Below are positions 1 through 13,965 of a stretch of DNA of 64,000 nucleotides, piece by piece (the first letter of the stretch is position 1; every line of letters begins with the position of its first letter). The DNA comes from Nematostella vectensis (taxonomy: Eukaryota; Cnidaria; Anthozoa; Actiniaria; Edwardsiidae): the NCBI RefSeq assembly GCF_932526225.1, contig NC_064040.1:1865501-1929500 (forward strand). The letters run 5' to 3'. Below the pieces are notes generated by a model. That model was not told the DNA's origin. It did not search any database and worked only from the letters and a program-made list of their open reading frames with translations. Made by a program: the position numbers and the translations under genes.

Positions 1-800
1 CAAAATCAATCTGTTTTTTCTTCATTGCATTCATTTGGGAGTAGGCTACCAATAACAAGGCCACTATATGGTAAAGGGGGGTGCACCAATATGAAATGCA
101 TAAAAGGAGATATATTTTTGGATTTTAATTTCCAGACATTTTTTTGAATATTCGGTCCAATGAAGGAGAGAATCGCCTCTAAATCAATACATAAAAATCA
201 CAGTATGGCATCTAAACAGTCTAAATATATTATTTTAAATCTTTGGAATGCTGTTACATCCATGACATTTTCTGCACAAGGGCAAAGCTTGTCAGAGTAT
301 TGTTTTGATTAAAAAAATATTCATAATGGAACTTCTATGATGGGACATAAGAATTTACTATTAGACTCTTGACAACTTTGACAGCCATATCCACACCAGG
401 AATTGTGTTTGTTAACTTTGATGTACTGCATAATTTAAATTATTGAATAAGGCCTAGATCCATTTGGTTGGTACAATAAATAAATCTCAGTAAAGAGCAG
501 GATCCTAGATCCCCCAAAAATACCTCGATCAGTCAACACAAAAGGTGTTCAATGCTGGCTCCGCTTTTAGGCAGTGCCTAAATCTATATATTAGCTATCC
601 ATAATAAATTGAACATTAGATACGAGATTGCTTGATGATTCGGAGAAATAATTCGGTAGAACGGTTAGCAATCAAGCGAAATCTTTATAGTAAATAGCCT
701 GATGTGCAGTGAAATCTTTAAACAGCTTCATGTTTTGTTATGCGTTGGACAAAAGACACAAAGACATAATCACTGGGAAAAAATGTTGAGGCTTTGAGAC
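1..800. other. Probable intron of SNX copy A; nothing else recognised
   Basis: This AT-rich stretch lies 3' of SNX copy A exon 2 on the minus strand, so it is most likely intron. No splice-bounded coding block, RNA gene or long repeat was recognised. Confidence 0.4.
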
Positions 801-804
801 TTAC

Positions 805-1646
805 GCATTTGGGAATTCTTTGACCAGTTTTTTTCTCAGCCATGCAAACTCAGAATATCTGCGTCGCACTGTGCACGCACCTAGTGTCTGAGTGCTGTCC
901 TGATATAAAGCATTAAATCCATGATCAAACAATATGCCTAATCGATCTCCCTTGTCATATCAGAGGCATTATGTAAGCTCTACCCAGTAACATACTCCAG
1001 TCCACCATACCCTAGTCTCCTATACCCCAGTCTCCATGCCCCAGTCTCCCATATCCCAGTCCACCATACCCTAGATCCCCATACCCTAGTCTCCCATACC
1101 CCAGTCTCCCATGCCCCAGTCTGCCATACCCCAGTCTGCCATATCCTAGATCCCCATACCCCAGTCTGCCATACCCCAGTCTCCCATGCCCTAGTCTCCC
1201 ACACCCTAGCCTCCCATACCCTAGTCTCCCATACCCCAGTCTCCCATGCCCCAGTCTGCCATACCCCAGTCTGCCATATCCTAGATCCCCATACCCCAGT
1301 CTGCCATACCCCAGTCTCCCATGCCCTAGTCTCCCACACCCTAGCCTCCCATACCCTTGCCTCCCATACCCTAGTCTCCCATACCCCAGTTTCCCATACC
1401 CTAGTCTCCCATACCCCAGTCTCCCATAACCCAGTTTCCCATACCCTAGTCTCCCATACCCCAGTCTCCCATGCCGCCGTAATTGGCCTCATTTTTCTAA
1501 GTACGTTTTTTTGGATGGAAGCCTTCCTATTAATCTTCTCTACCACCCGTATCTTTACCACATACCTCAGTTTCGATTTTGTAGTCTGTGTACTGCGCGC
1601 GCATGCCCTTTACATGAGTCCGCGGGTCTCGCACTGTCACGTGCAT
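805..1646 (-). CDS. SNX10/11-like PX-domain sorting nexin, copy A (partial, 5' exons only)
   Basis: Two exons are visible. Exon 1 (1646-1566) starts at ATG and encodes [20 protein letters not shown] followed by ETE, ending at a GTATGT donor. Exon 2 (899-805) follows a TATCAG acceptor, encodes [20 protein letters not shown] and ends at GTAAG in phase 2. RRRYSEF is the basic phosphoinositide-binding motif of PX domains, and the VRDPR start matches vertebrate SNX10/SNX11, which act in endosome and lysosome trafficking. The remaining exons lie beyond the left edge. Exon order, phases and residues match copy B at 14.3-18.4 kb, so the two are paralogues in the same orientation. The intron between the exons carries a 15-bp tandem repeat. 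A longer in-frame start upstream, to about 1745, is possible because a SD-ACFW segment upstream is also shared with copy B. Confidence 0.75.
1000..1480. repeat. 15-bp minisatellite in intron 1 of SNX copy A
   Basis: The unit is close to CCATACCCCAGTCTC, with variants CTAGTCTCC and CTAGATCCC, and occurs about 30 times. Larger blocks recur within it: about 1135-1200 is repeated at about 1260-1330. Because 15 is a multiple of three, the minus strand stays open (VWETG-type peptide), but there is no reason to believe it is translated. Confidence 0.95.
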
Positions 1647-1949
1647 GTCACATGTTGCCCCACGTGGTGGTGATGACCAAAAGCACGCGTTGTCCGATAC
1701 GTCCAGCGGTCCTTGTGTTCCAAGCCTGATCCCCAAATCCATCAAGTCTAAATATATACTGCAGTAGACAAAAGCCGCGTTTACTTAGCCACGAAGAATA
1801 TTTCATGGAGTTTTTAAATATAATGCTCATCTAAGAATAAAAGTTCTGACCTAGATGGTCCCGCTTCTGCGGCAACAATTGAAAAGTATGGCAAAGAAAG
1901 AGGACTTAAATCGCGTCTGGAAAAACAAACGATGTGAATGATTGCCTGC

Positions 1950-4900
1950 CATGGTTACAGTAAAGACTCGGGTCGAAATGGTTATAGGCCACTAATGTAC
2001 AGTAATAAGGACTGTGGGGTCGAAATGGTTATAGGCCGCTAATGTACAGTAATAAGGACTGTGGGGTCGAAATGGTTATAGGCCGCTAATGTACAGTAAT
2101 AAGGACTGTGGGGTCGAAATGGTTATAGGCCGCTAATGTACAGTAATAAGGACTGTGGGGTCGAAATGGTTATAGGCCACTAATGTACAGTAATAAGGAC
2201 TGTGGGGTCTAAATGGTTATAGGCCGCTAATGTACAGTAATAAGGACTGTGGGGTCGAGATGGTTATAGGCCACTAATGTACAGTAATAAGGACTGTGGG
2301 GTCGAAATGGTTATAGGCCACTAATGTACAGTAATAAGGACTGTGGGGTCGAAATGGTTATAGGCCGCTAATGTACAGTAATAAGGACTGTGGGGTCGGA
2401 ATGGTTATAGGCCACTAATGTACAGTAATAAGGACTGTGGGGTCGAGATGGTTATAGGCCGCTAATGTACAGTAATAAGGACTGTGGGGTCGAAATGGTT
2501 ATAGGCCACTAATGTACAGTAATAAGGACTGTGGGGTCGAAATGGTTATAGGCCACTAATGTACAGTAATAAGGACTGTGGGGTCTAAATGGTTATAGGC
2601 CACTAATGTACAGTAATAAGGACTGTGGGGTCGAGATGGTTATAGGCCACTAATGTACAGTAATAAGGACTGTGGGGTCGAGATGGTTATAGGCCACTAA
2701 TGTACAGTAATAAGGACTGTGGGGTCGAAATGGTTATAGGCCACTAATGTACAGTAATAAGGACTGTGGGGTCTAAATGGTTATAGGCCACTAATGTACA
2801 GTAATAAGGACTGTGGGGTCGAAATGGTTATAGGCCACTAATGTACAGTAATAAGGACTGTGGGGTCGAAATGGTTATAGGCCGCTAATGTACAGTAATA
2901 AGGACTGTGGGGTCGAAATGGTTATAGGCCACTAATGTACAGTAATAAGGACTGTGGGGTCGAAATGGTTATAGGCCACTAATGTACAGTAATAAGGACT
3001 GTGGGGTCGAGATGGTTATAGGCCGCTAATGTACAGTAATAAGGACTGTGGGGTCGAAATGGTTATAGGCCACTAATGTACAGTAATAAGGACTGTGGGG
3101 TCGAAATGGTTATAGGCCGCTAATGTACAGTAATAAGGACTGTGGGGTCGAAATGGTTATAGGCCGCTAATGTACAGTAATAAGGACTGTGGGGTCGAGA
3201 TGGTTATAGGCCGCTAATGTACAGTAATAAGGACTGTGGGGTCGAAATGGTTATAGGCCACTAATGTACAGTAATAAGGACTGTGGGGTCGAGATGGTTA
3301 TAGGCCGCTAATGTACAGTAATAAGGACTGTGGGGTCGAAATGGTTATAGGCCACTAATGTACAGTAATAAGGACTGTGGGGTCGAAATGGTTATAGGCC
3401 ACTAATGTACAGTAATAAGGACTGTGGGGTCGAAATGGTTATAGGCCACTAATGTACAGTAATAAGGACTGTGGGGTCGAAATGGTTATAGGCCACTTAT
3501 GTACAGTAATAAGGACTGTGGGGTCGAGATGGTTATAGGCCGCTAATGTACAGTAATAAGGACTGTGGGGTCGAAATGGTTATAGGCCACTAATGTACAG
3601 TAATAAGGACTGTGGGGTCGAAATGGTTATAGGCCGCTAATGTACAGTAATAAGGACTGTGGGGTCGAAATGGTTATAGGCCGCTTATGTACAGTAATAA
3701 GGACTGTGGGGTCGAGATGGTTATAGGCCGCTAATGTACAGTAATAAGGACTGTGGGGTCGAAATGGTTATAGGCCACTAATGTACAGTAATAAGGACTG
3801 TGGGGTCGAGATGGTTATAGGCCGCTAATGTACAGTAATAAGGACTGTGGGGTCGAAATGGTTATAGGCCGCTAATGTACAGTAATAAGGACTGTGGGGT
3901 CGAAATGGTTATAGGCCGCTAATGTACAGTAATAAGGACTGTGGGGTCGAGATGGTTATAGGCCGCTAATGTACAGTAATAAGGACTGTGGGGTCGAAAT
4001 GGTTATAGGCCACTAATGTACAGTAATAAGGACTGTGGGGTCGAGATGGTTATAGGCCGCTAATGTACAGTAATAAGGACTGTGGGGTCGGAATGGTTAT
4101 AGGCCGCTAATGTACAGTAATAAGGACTGTGGGGTCGAAATGGTTATAGGCCGCTAATGTACAGTAATAAGGACTGTGGGGTCGAGATGGTTATAGGCCA
4201 CTAATGTACAGTAATAAGGACTGTGGGGTCGAGATGGTTATAGGCCGCTAATGTACAGTAATAAGGACTGTGGGGTCGAAATGGTTATAGGCCACTAATG
4301 TACAGTAATAAGGACTGTGGGGTCGAGATGGTTATAGGCCGCTAATGTACAGTAATAAGGACTGTGGGGTCGAAATGGTTATAGGCCACTAATGTACAGT
4401 AATAAGGACTGTGGGGTCGAGATGGTTATAGGCCGCTAATGTACAGTAATAAGGACTGTGGGGTCGAAATGGTTATAGGCCACTAATGTACAGTAATAAG
4501 GACTGTGGGGTCGAAATGGTTATAGGCCACTAATGTACAGTAATGGGGACTGTGGGGTCGAAATGGTTATAGGCCGCTAATGTACAGTAATAAGGACTGT
4601 GGGGTCGAAATGGTTATAGGCCACTAATGTACAGTAATAAGGACTGTGGGGTCGAAATGGTTATAGGCCGCTAATGTACAGTAATAAGGACTGTGGGGTC
4701 GAAATGGTTATAGGCCACTAATGTACAGTAATAAGGACTGTGGGGTCGAAATGGTTATAGGCCGCTAATGTACAGTAATAAGGACTGTGGGGTCGAAATG
4801 GTTATAGGCCACTAATGTACAGTAATAGGGACTGTGGGGTCGAAATGGTTATAGGCCGCTAATGTACAGTAATAAGGACTGTGGGGTCTAAATGGTTATA

Positions 4901-7900
4901 GGCCACTAATGTACAGTAATAAGGACTGTGGGGTCGAAATGGTTATAGGCCGCTAATGTACAGTAATAAGGACTGTGGGGTCGAAATGGTTAAAGGCCAC
5001 TAATGTACAGTAATAAGGACTGTGGGGTCGAAATGGTTATAGGCCGCTAATGTACAGTAATAAGGACTGTGGGGTCGAAATGGTTATAGGCCGCTAATGT
5101 ACAGTAATAAGGACTGTGGGGTCGAAATGGTTATAGGCCGCTAATGTACAGTAATAAGGACTGTGGGGTCGAGATGGTTATAGGCCGCTAATGTACAGTA
5201 ATAAGGACTGTGGGGTCGAAATGGTTATAGGCCACTAATGTACAGTAATAAGGACTGTGGGGTCGAGATGGTTATAGGCCGCTAATGTACAGTAATAAGG
5301 ACTGTGGGATCGAAATGGTTATAGGCCGCTAATGTACAGTAATAAGGACTGTGGGGTCGAAATGGTTATAGGCCGCTAATGTACAGTAATAAGGACTGTG
5401 GGGTCGAGATGGTTATAGGCCGCTAATGTACAGTAATAAGGACTGTGGGGTCGAAATGGTTATAGGCCACTAATGTACAGTAATAAGGACTGTGGGGTCG
5501 AGATGGTTATAGGCCGCTAATGTACAGTAATAAGGACTGTGGGGTCGAAATGGTTATAGGCCGCTAATGTACAGTAATAAGGACTGTGGGGTCGAAATGG
5601 TTATAGGCCGCTAATGTACAGTAATAAGGACTGTGGGGTCTAAATGGTTATAGGCCGCTAATGTACAGTAATAAGGACTGTGGGGTCTAAATGGTTATAG
5701 GCCACTAATGTACAGTAATAAGGACTGTGGGGTCGAAATGGTTATAGGCCACTAATGTACAGTAATGGGGACTGTGGGGTCGAAATGGTTATAGGCCGCT
5801 AATGTACAGTAATAAGGACTGTGGGGTCGAAATGGTTATAGGCCACTAATGTACAGTAATAAGGACTGTGGGGTCGAAATGGTTATAGGCCGCTAATGTA
5901 CAGTAATAAGGACTGTGGGGTCGAAATGGTTATAGGCCGCTAATGTACAGTAATAAGGACTGTGGGGTCGAAATGGTTATAGGCCGCTAATGTACAGTAA
6001 TAAGGACTGTGGGGTCGAAATGGTTATAGGCCACTAATGTACAGTAATAAGGACTGTGGGGTCTAAATGGTTATAGGCCGCTAATGTACAGTAATAAGGA
6101 CTGTGGGGTCGAGATGGTTATAGGCCACTAATGTACAGTAATAAGGACTGTGGGGTCGAAATGGTTATAGGCCACTAATGTACAGTAATAAGGACTGTGG
6201 GGTCGAAATGGTTATAGGCCGCTAATGTACAGTAATAAGGACTGTGGGGTCGGAATGGTTATAGGCCACTAATGTACAGTAATAAGGACTGTGGGGTCGA
6301 GATGGTTATAGGCCGCTAATGTACAGTAATAAGGACTGTGGGGTCGAAATGGTTATAGGCCACTAATGTACAGTAATAAGGACTGTGGGGTCGAAATGGT
6401 TATAGGCCACTAATGTACAGTAATAAGGACTGTGGGGTCTAAATGGTTATAGGCCACTAATGTACAGTAATAAGGACTGTGGGGTCGAGATGGTTATAGG
6501 CCACTAATGTACAGTAATAAGGACTGTGGGGTCGAGATGGTTATAGGCCACTAATGTACAGTAATAAGGACTGTGGGGTCGAAATGGTTATAGGCCACTA
6601 ATGTACAGTAATAAGGACTGTGGGGTCTAAATGGTTATAGGCCACTAATGTACAGTAATAAGGACTGTGGGGTCGAAATGGTTATAGGCCACTAATGTAC
6701 AGTAATAAGGACTGTGGGGTCGAAATGGTTATAGGCCGCTAATGTACAGTAATAAGGACTGTGGGGTCGAAATGGTTATAGGCCACTAATGTACAGTAAT
6801 AAGGACTGTGGGGTCGAAATGGTTATAGGCCACTAATGTACAGTAATAAGGACTGTGGGGTCGAGATGGTTATAGGCCGCTAATGTACAGTAATAAGGAC
6901 TGTGGGGTCGAAATGGTTATAGGCCACTAATGTACAGTAATAAGGACTGTGGGGTCGAAATGGTTATAGGCCGCTAATGTACAGTAATAAGGACTGTGGG
7001 GTCGAAATGGTTATAGGCCGCTAATGTACAGTAATAAGGACTGTGGGGTCGAGATGGTTATAGGCCGCTAATGTACAGTAATAAGGACTGTGGGGTCGAA
7101 ATGGTTATAGGCCACTAATGTACAGTAATAAGGACTGTGGGGTCGAGATGGTTATAGGCCGCTAATGTACAGTAATAAGGACTGTGGGGTCGAAATGGTT
7201 ATAGGCCACTAATGTACAGTAATAAGGACTGTGGGGTCGAAATGGTTATAGGCCACTAATGTACAGTAATAAGGACTGTGGGGTCGAAATGGTTATAGGC
7301 CACTAATGTACAGTAATAAGGACTGTGGGGTCGAAATGGTTATAGGCCACTTATGTACAGTAATAAGGACTGTGGGGTCGAGATGGTTATAGGCCGCTAA
7401 TGTACAGTAATAAGGACTGTGGGGTCGAAATGGTTATAGGCCACTAATGTACAGTAATAAGGACTGTGGGGTCGAAATGGTTATAGGCCGCTAATGTACA
7501 GTAATAAGGACTGTGGGGTCGAAATGGTTATAGGCCGCTTATGTACAGTAATAAGGACTGTGGGGTCGAGATGGTTATAGGCCGCTAATGTACAGTAATA
7601 AGGACTGTGGGGTCGAAATGGTTATAGGCCACTAATGTACAGTAATAAGGACTGTGGGGTCGAGATGGTTATAGGCCGCTAATGTACAGTAATAAGGACT
7701 GTGGGGTCGAAATGGTTATAGGCCGCTAATGTACAGTAATAAGGACTGTGGGGTCGAAATGGTTATAGGCCGCTAATGTACAGTAATAAGGACTGTGGGG
7801 TCGAGATGGTTATAGGCCGCTAATGTACAGTAATAAGGACTGTGGGGTCGAAATGGTTATAGGCCACTAATGTACAGTAATAAGGACTGTGGGGTCGAGA

Positions 7901-10900
7901 TGGTTATAGGCCGCTAATGTACAGTAATAAGGACTGTGGGGTCGGAATGGTTATAGGCCGCTAATGTACAGTAATAAGGACTGTGGGGTCGAAATGGTTA
8001 TAGGCCGCTAATGTACAGTAATAAGGACTGTGGGGTCGAGATGGTTATAGGCCACTAATGTACAGTAATAAGGACTGTGGGGTCGAGATGGTTATAGGCC
8101 GCTAATGTACAGTAATAAGGACTGTGGGGTCGAAATGGTTATAGGCCACTAATGTACAGTAATAAGGACTGTGGGGTCGAGATGGTTATAGGCCGCTAAT
8201 GTACAGTAATAAGGACTGTGGGGTCGAAATGGTTATAGGCCACTAATGTACAGTAATAAGGACTGTGGGGTCGAGATGGTTATAGGCCGCTAATGTACAG
8301 TAATAAGGACTGTGGGGTCGAAATGGTTATAGGCCACTAATGTACAGTAATAAGGACTGTGGGGTCGAAATGGTTATAGGCCACTAATGTACAGTAATGG
8401 GGACTGTGGGGTCGAAATGGTTATAGGCCGCTAATGTACAGTAATAAGGACTGTGGGGTCGAAATGGTTATAGGCCACTAATGTACAGTAATAAGGACTG
8501 TGGGGTCGAAATGGTTATAGGCCGCTAATGTACAGTAATAAGGACTGTGGGGTCGAAATGGTTATAGGCCACTAATGTACAGTAATAAGGACTGTGGGGT
8601 CGAAATGGTTATAGGCCGCTAATGTACAGTAATAAGGACTGTGGGGTCGAAATGGTTATAGGCCACTAATGTACAGTAATAGGGACTGTGGGGTCGAAAT
8701 GGTTATAGGCCGCTAATGTACAGTAATAAGGACTGTGGGGTCTAAATGGTTATAGGCCACTAATGTACAGTAATAAGGACTGTGGGGTCGAAATGGTTAT
8801 AGGCCGCTAATGTACAGTAATAAGGACTGTGGGGTCGAAATGGTTAAAGGCCACTAATGTACAGTAATAAGGACTGTGGGGTCGAAATGGTTATAGGCCG
8901 CTAATGTACAGTAATAAGGACTGTGGGGTCGAAATGGTTATAGGCCGCTAATGTACAGTAATAAGGACTGTGGGGTCGAAATGGTTATAGGCCGCTAATG
9001 TACAGTAATAAGGACTGTGGGGTCGAGATGGTTATAGGCCGCTAATGTACAGTAATAAGGACTGTGGGGTCGAAATGGTTATAGGCCACTAATGTACAGT
9101 AATAAGGACTGTGGGGTCGAGATGGTTATAGGCCGCTAATGTACAGTAATAAGGACTGTGGGATCGAAATGGTTATAGGCCGCTAATGTACAGTAATAAG
9201 GACTGTGGGGTCGAAATGGTTATAGGCCGCTAATGTACAGTAATAAGGACTGTGGGGTCGAGATGGTTATAGGCCGCTAATGTACAGTAATAAGGACTGT
9301 GGGGTCGAAATGGTTATAGGCCACTAATGTACAGTAATAAGGACTGTGGGGTCGAGATGGTTATAGGCCGCTAATGTACAGTAATAAGGACTGTGGGGTC
9401 GAAATGGTTATAGGCCGCTAATGTACAGTAATAAGGACTGTGGGGTCGAAATGGTTATAGGCCGCTAATGTACAGTAATAAGGACTGTGGGGTCTAAATG
9501 GTTATAGGCCGCTAATGTACAGTAATAAGGACTGTGGGGTCTAAATGGTTATAGGCCACTAATGTACAGTAATAAGGACTGTGGGGTCGAAATGGTTATA
9601 GGCCACTAATGTACAGTAATGGGGACTGTGGGGTCGAAATGGTTATAGGCCGCTAATGTACAGTAATAAGGACTGTGGGGTCGAAATGGTTATAGGCCAC
9701 TAATGTACAGTAATAAGGACTGTGGGGTCGAAATGGTTATAGGCCGCTAATGTACAGTAATAAGGACTGTGGGGTCGAAATGGTTATAGGCCACTAATGT
9801 ACAGTAATAAGGACTGTGGGGTCGAGATGGTTATAGGCCGCTAATGTACAGTAATAAGGACTGTGGGGTCGAAATGGTTATAGGCCACTAATGTACAGTA
9901 ATAAGGACTGTGGGGTCGAAATGGTTATAGGCCACTAATGTACAGTAATGGGGACTGTGGGGTCGAAATGGTTATAGGCCGCTAATGTACAGTAATAAGG
10001 ACTGTGGGGTCGAAATGGTTATAGGCCACTAATGTACAGTAATAAGGACTGTGGGGTCGAAATGGTTATAGGCCGCTAATGTACAGTAATAAGGACTGTG
10101 GGGTCGAAATGGTTATAGGCCACTAATGTACAGTAATAAGGACTGTGGGGTCGAAATGGTTATAGGCCGCTAATGTACAGTAATAAGGACTGTGGGGTCG
10201 AAATGGTTATAGGCCACTAATGTACAGTAATAGGGACTGTGGGGTCGAAATGGTTATAGGCCGCTAATGTACAGTAATAAGGACTGTGGGGTCTAAATGG
10301 TTATAGGCCACTAATGTACAGTAATAAGGACTGTGGGGTCGAAATGGTTATAGGCCGCTAATGTACAGTAATAAGGACTGTGGGGTCGAAATGGTTATAG
10401 GCCACTAATGTACAGTAATAAGGACTGTGGGGTCGAAATGGTTATAGGCCGCTAATGTACAGTAATAAGGACTGTGGGGTCGAAATGGTTATAGGCCGCT
10501 AATGTACAGTAATAAGGACTGTGGGGTCGAAATGGTTATAGGCCGCTAATGTACAGTAATAAGGACTGTGGGGTCGAGATGGTTATAGGCCGCTAATGTA
10601 CAGTAATAAGGACTGTGGGGTCGAAATGGTTATAGGCCACTAATGTACAGTAATAAGGACTGTGGGGTCGAGATGGTTATAGGCCGCTAATGTACAGTAA
10701 TAAGGACTGTGGGGTCGAAATGGTTATAGGCCGCTAATGTACAGTAATAAGGACTGTGGGGTCGAAATGGTTATAGGCCGCTAATGTACAGTAATAAGGA
10801 CTGTGGGGTCTAAATGGTTATAGGCCGCTAATGTACAGTAATAAGGACTGTGGGGTCTAAATGGTTATAGGCCACTAATGTACAGTAATAAGGACTGTGG

Positions 10901-12683
10901 GGTCGAAATGGTTATAGGCCACTAATGTACAGTAATGGGGACTGTGGGGTCGAAATGGTTATAGGCCGCTAATGTACAGTAATAAGGACTGTGGGGTCGA
11001 AATGGTTATAGGCCACTAATGTACAGTAATAAGGACTGTGGGGTCGAAATGGTTATAGGCCGCTAATGTACAGTAATAAGGACTGTGGGGTCGAAATGGT
11101 TATAGGCCACTAATGTACAGTAATAAGGACTGTGGGGTCGAGATGGTTATAGGCCGCTAATGTACAGTAATAAGGACTGTGGGGTCGAAATGGTTATAGG
11201 CCACTAATGTACAGTAATAAGGACTGTGGGGTCGAAATGGTTATAGGCCACTAATGTACAGTAATGGGGACTGTGGGGTCGAAATGGTTATAGGCCGCTA
11301 ATGTACAGTAATAAGGACTGTGGGGTCGAGATGGTTATAGGCCGCTAATGTACAGTAATAAGGACTGTGGGGTCGAAATGGTTATAGGCCGCTAATGTAC
11401 AGTAATAAGGACTGTGGGGTCGAAATGGTTATAGGCCGCTAATGTACAGTAATAAGGACTGTGGGGTCTAAATGGTTATAGGCCGCTAATGTACAGTAAT
11501 AAGGACTGTGGGGTCTAAATGGTTATAGGCCACTAATGTACAGTAATAAGGACTGTGGGGTCGAAATGGTTATAGGCCACTAATGTACAGTAATGGGGAC
11601 TGTGGGGTCGAAATGGTTATAGGCCGCTAATGTACAGTAATAAGGACTGTGGGGTCGAAATGGTTATAGGCCACTAATGTACAGTAATAAGGACTGTGGG
11701 GTCTAAATGGTTATAGGCCGCTAATGTACAGTAATAAGGACTGTGGGGTCGAAATGGTTATAGGCCACTAATGTACAGTAATAAGGACTGTGGGGTCTAA
11801 ATGGTTATAGGCCACTAATGTACAGTAATAAGGACTGTGGGGTCGAAATGGTTATAGGCCACTAATGTACAGTAATAAGGACTGTGGGGTCGAAATGGTT
11901 ATAGGCCGCTAATGTACAGTAATAAGGACTGTGGGGTCGAAATGGTTATAGGCCACTAATGTACAGTAATAAGGACTGTGGGGTCGAAATGGTTATAGGC
12001 CGCTAATGTACAGTAATAAGGACTGTGGGGTCGAAATGGTTATAGGCCGCTAATGTACAGTAATAAGGACTGTGGGGTCGAAATGGTTATAGGCCGCTAA
12101 TGTACAGTAATAAGGACTGTGGGGTCGAGATGGTTATAGGCCGCTAATGTACAGTAATAAGGACTGTGGGGTCGAAATGGTTATAGGCCGCTAATGTACA
12201 GTAATAAGGACTGTGGGGTCGAAATGGTTATAGGCCACTAATGTACAGTAATAAGGACTGTGGGGTCGAGATGGTTATAGGCCGCTAATGTACAGTAATA
12301 AGGACTGTGGGGTCGAAATGGTTATAGGCCGCTAATGTACAGTAATAAGGACTGTGGGGTCGAAATGGTTATAGGCCGCTAATGTACAGTAATAAGGACT
12401 GTGGGGTCGAGATGGTTATAGGCCGCTAATGTACAGTAATAAGGACTGTGGGGTCGAAATGGTTATAGGCCACTAATGTACAGTAATAAGGACTGTGGGG
12501 TCGAGATGGTTATAGGCCGCTAATGTACAGTAATAAGGACTGTGGGGTCGAAATGGTTATAGGCCGCTAATGTACAGTAATAAGGACTGTGGGGTCGAAA
12601 TGGTTATAGGCCGCTAATGTACAGTAATAAGGACTGTGGGGTCTAAATGGTTATAGGCCACTAATGTACAGTAATAAGGATTG
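1950..12683. repeat. 10.7-kb satellite, 47-bp unit, about 228 copies, with an 82-unit duplication
   Basis: The unit runs GACTGTGGGGTCGAAATGG, TTATAGGCC(A/G)CTAATG, TACAGTAATAAG. Most variation is at two places: GAAA/GAGA/TAAA/GGAA after GGTC, and A/G in GGCC(A/G)CT. Rare variants act as markers. GGGATCG at 5310 recurs at 9164, AATGGGG at 4545 recurs at 8399, and GTTAAAGG near 4990 recurs near 8844. All are 3,854 bp (82 units) apart, so about 1990-5920 was duplicated as about 5844-9780. A second offset of 1,551 bp (33 units) links 8681 to 10232 and 8399 to 9950. It has no spacers and no open frame. It lies between SNX copy B and the start of SNX copy A. Confidence 0.97.
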
Positions 12684-13351
12684 TGGCAAGCAGAGGAAGA
12701 CGATGCACTCAGCGCTCAAGTCACAAATCACTATTGTTTGTTTTTCGTTTTTGTAGTATACAAATAAGTAAATAGATGCTTAAAAGGACTTGATTCTATT
12801 AGCGATGAGTGTTTCTGTTCTCCCCAGACCGTAAAACTTGGTATTTCCGGGTCGTAGTTCTAGAGGAAAACGGCGAAAATATATCAGACAGATTGCATTT
12901 CACGTCTGACTATTCTTTTTGTAGAAAATACTTTCGTAAAATGTCTTGGAAGTTAGGAAAATATGAATTCTCTACATTGATGTGACAAGTATTCGATCAT
13001 TGTATCTCGGTTATATCGATGGAGGGACTAGAGGTGTAGCGTATGCGGTAAAACTGTATAAACAACATCCTCAATTGGCAAAGCCATGAGCTAAACGAGT
13101 CGAAGATTGACTAAGGAATTCCAATATAATGGTCTTGTACTGATTATTTCATACGATGCAAATACCTTAGGCTATTGCTTTCTTCCGAATCTTGTCCTAT
13201 TGGCTTCTGACTTTAAGAATGAGTGTCAGAATGAGTGTAAGAATTCAAGAATGAGTGTCATTAAAAAATGCAATGTCATGTCAAGCGAGGTGTGAAGCGT
13301 AAATACAACTTTTACACAGGGTCTGAGCGTGGTTCATGCGAGCCTCTGAAC

Positions 13352-13437
13352 AATCTATACAGGGTGCCTCAAAAGCTCGTTTCGTCAGAGAGAACAATCT
13401 ATACAGGGTGCCTCAAAAGATCGTTTCGTCAGAGAGA
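13352..13437. repeat. Two-copy 44-bp direct repeat
   Basis: The segment beginning ACAATCTATACAGGGTGCC and ending CGTTTCGTCAGAGAG occurs twice in a row with one internal difference (AAGCTCG against AAGATCG). Confidence 0.85.
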
Positions 13438-13504
13438 AAGAGAGAAGTGGATTGATAGAAGGGAACAGCTTATTCATGAAAAGGTAGAGTAGATTGACGG
13501 AGGG

Positions 13505-13965
13505 GTACCATGCCGTCAGGTACAAAGATGCAGTCGGATGATGGAGAAGTGCTGCCGAAAGATGGAGGGGTACTACCGTTAGATGAAGGGGTACAGTCGG
13601 ATGATGTAGAGGTGCTGCCGTTAGAAGGAGGGGTACAATCCGCTGATGGAGAGGTGCTGCCGTAAGATGGAGGGGTAAAATCGGCTGATGGAGAGGTGCT
13701 GCCGTAAGATGGAGGGGTAAAATCGGCTGATGGAGAGGTGCTGCCGTTAGAAGGAGGGGTAAAATCGGCTGATGGAGAGGTGCTGCTGTTAGAAGGAGGG
13801 GTACAATCGACTGATGGAGAGGTGCTGCCGTAAGATGGAGGGGTACTGGCCAGATAAAGGGGTACTGTCGGCTGATGGAAAGTTACTGCCGTTAGATGGA
13901 GGGATTCAGACAGTTGATGAAAGGGTGCAGCCGTCAGATGGAGGGGTACAGCCGATTGATGAAAT
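13505..13965. repeat. 42-bp tandem repeat, about 11 copies
   Basis: The unit is about GGCTGATGGAGAGGTGCTG then CCGTAAGATGGAGGGGTA. It is a multiple of three. On the plus strand one frame reads a 14-residue DGEVLP-type repeat, but several units have CCGTAA where others have CCGTTA, which puts stop codons in that frame. It is either a non-coding minisatellite or a decayed coding repeat. Confidence 0.9.

Noticed and set aside
980-1561. 193-codon minus-strand ORF (VWETG repeats)
   Set aside because: It comes from a 15-bp minisatellite inside the intron between two PX exons; a period of 3n keeps a frame open without selection.
1950-12683. Resemblance of a 47-bp regular array to a CRISPR array
   Set aside because: Units are contiguous with no unique spacers, copy number exceeds 200, and the context is an animal genome with introns. 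It is a satellite.
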